From Candidatus Desantisiibacteriota bacterium (GTDB lineage: Bacteria; JACRDZ01): a stretch of DNA of 5,459 bases. Below, piece after piece: positions 5,348 through 5,459 of the stretch (position 1 is the first letter of the stretch; every line of letters starts with the position of its first letter). The translations under genes were made by a program, and so were the position numbers. A model generated the notes under the pieces. That model did not search any database. It saw only the letters and a program-made list of their open reading frames with translations, and was not told the origin of the DNA. The stretch lies in assembly GCA_016209155.1 (NCBI GenBank), contig JACQWU010000189.1, positions 1 through 5,459 of the forward strand, read 5' to 3'.

Positions 5348-5458
5348 CTAAAGGACAGAAAGTATAGGATACGAAGAAATAGCTTTTTTTTGAATAATTT
5401 CTGCCAATGATGGAAGTTCGAATGTTTTACTAACACGATCAAAGATATAATCATACGC
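5348..5458 (-). CDS. 3' end of a convergent minus-strand gene (partial, unknown function)
   Basis: Reading the minus strand from 5458, 36 codons run without a stop to TAG at 5350-5348. The product starts AYDYIFDRVSKTFELPSLAE and ends KKAISSYPILSVL, with balanced, protein-like composition. It would end 4 bp from the stop of the HNH fragment, a tidy convergent arrangement. No family is recognised from so short a tail. The alternative is that this DNA encodes the frameshifted tail of the HNH gene on the plus strand (frame from 5330: NHGKKLKDRKYRI). The minus-strand reading looks more natural but is not certain. Confidence 0.45.
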   Translation of the reverse strand, partial: AYDYIFDRVSKTFELPSLAEIIQKKAISSYPILSVL

Positions 5459-5459
5459 A

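Overview
The window is AT-rich DNA from a bacterium with Sec-type signal peptides and strong Shine-Dalgarno sites (AAAGGAG/AAGGGAG). Gene content does not fix the phylum: an ECF sigma / zinc-finger anti-sigma / bactofilin-like set occurs in several phyla, including anaerobic and uncultured lineages. The intergenic DNA holds several short inverted repeats of the dispersed kind seen in such genomes. The source is therefore left open.

Layout. Positions 1-485 (minus) are the 5' part of a secreted or envelope protein gene that runs off the left edge. A spacer with a degenerate dispersed repeat follows. Positions 642-3076 (minus) hold a tight three-gene operon, in transcription order: an ECF sigma factor with a TTG start, a membrane-anchored zinc-finger (ZAS) anti-sigma factor, and a large envelope protein with a signal peptide, a 17-residue-periodic bactofilin-like beta-helix and about five membrane segments. 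The gaps are 5 and 15 bp, and each downstream ribosome-binding site overlaps the end of the gene before it. A sigma-70-like promoter (CAGACA-17-TATAAT) lies just upstream, and two palindromes lie further upstream.

Positions 3077-3624 are non-coding and contain several small hairpins. A near-consensus plus-strand promoter (TTGACA-17-TATTAT) then serves a small orphan membrane protein (3690-4067). Positions 4068-4339 are a gene-free spacer: a helically phased A-tract stretch, then an abruptly GC-rich block that can fold into strong hairpins. The right end (4340-5343) is a decayed HNH endonuclease gene, broken by one in-frame stop and at least one frameshift. The last ~110 bases look like the 3' end of a convergent minus-strand gene.

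How it works together: the sigma/anti-sigma pair is most simply read as an envelope-responsive switch. Its membrane anti-sigma factor would hold the sigma factor inactive, and the bactofilin-like membrane protein is a co-expressed target or partner. The right half looks like accessory DNA: an orphan membrane protein, a structured spacer, a broken nuclease and a convergent gene.
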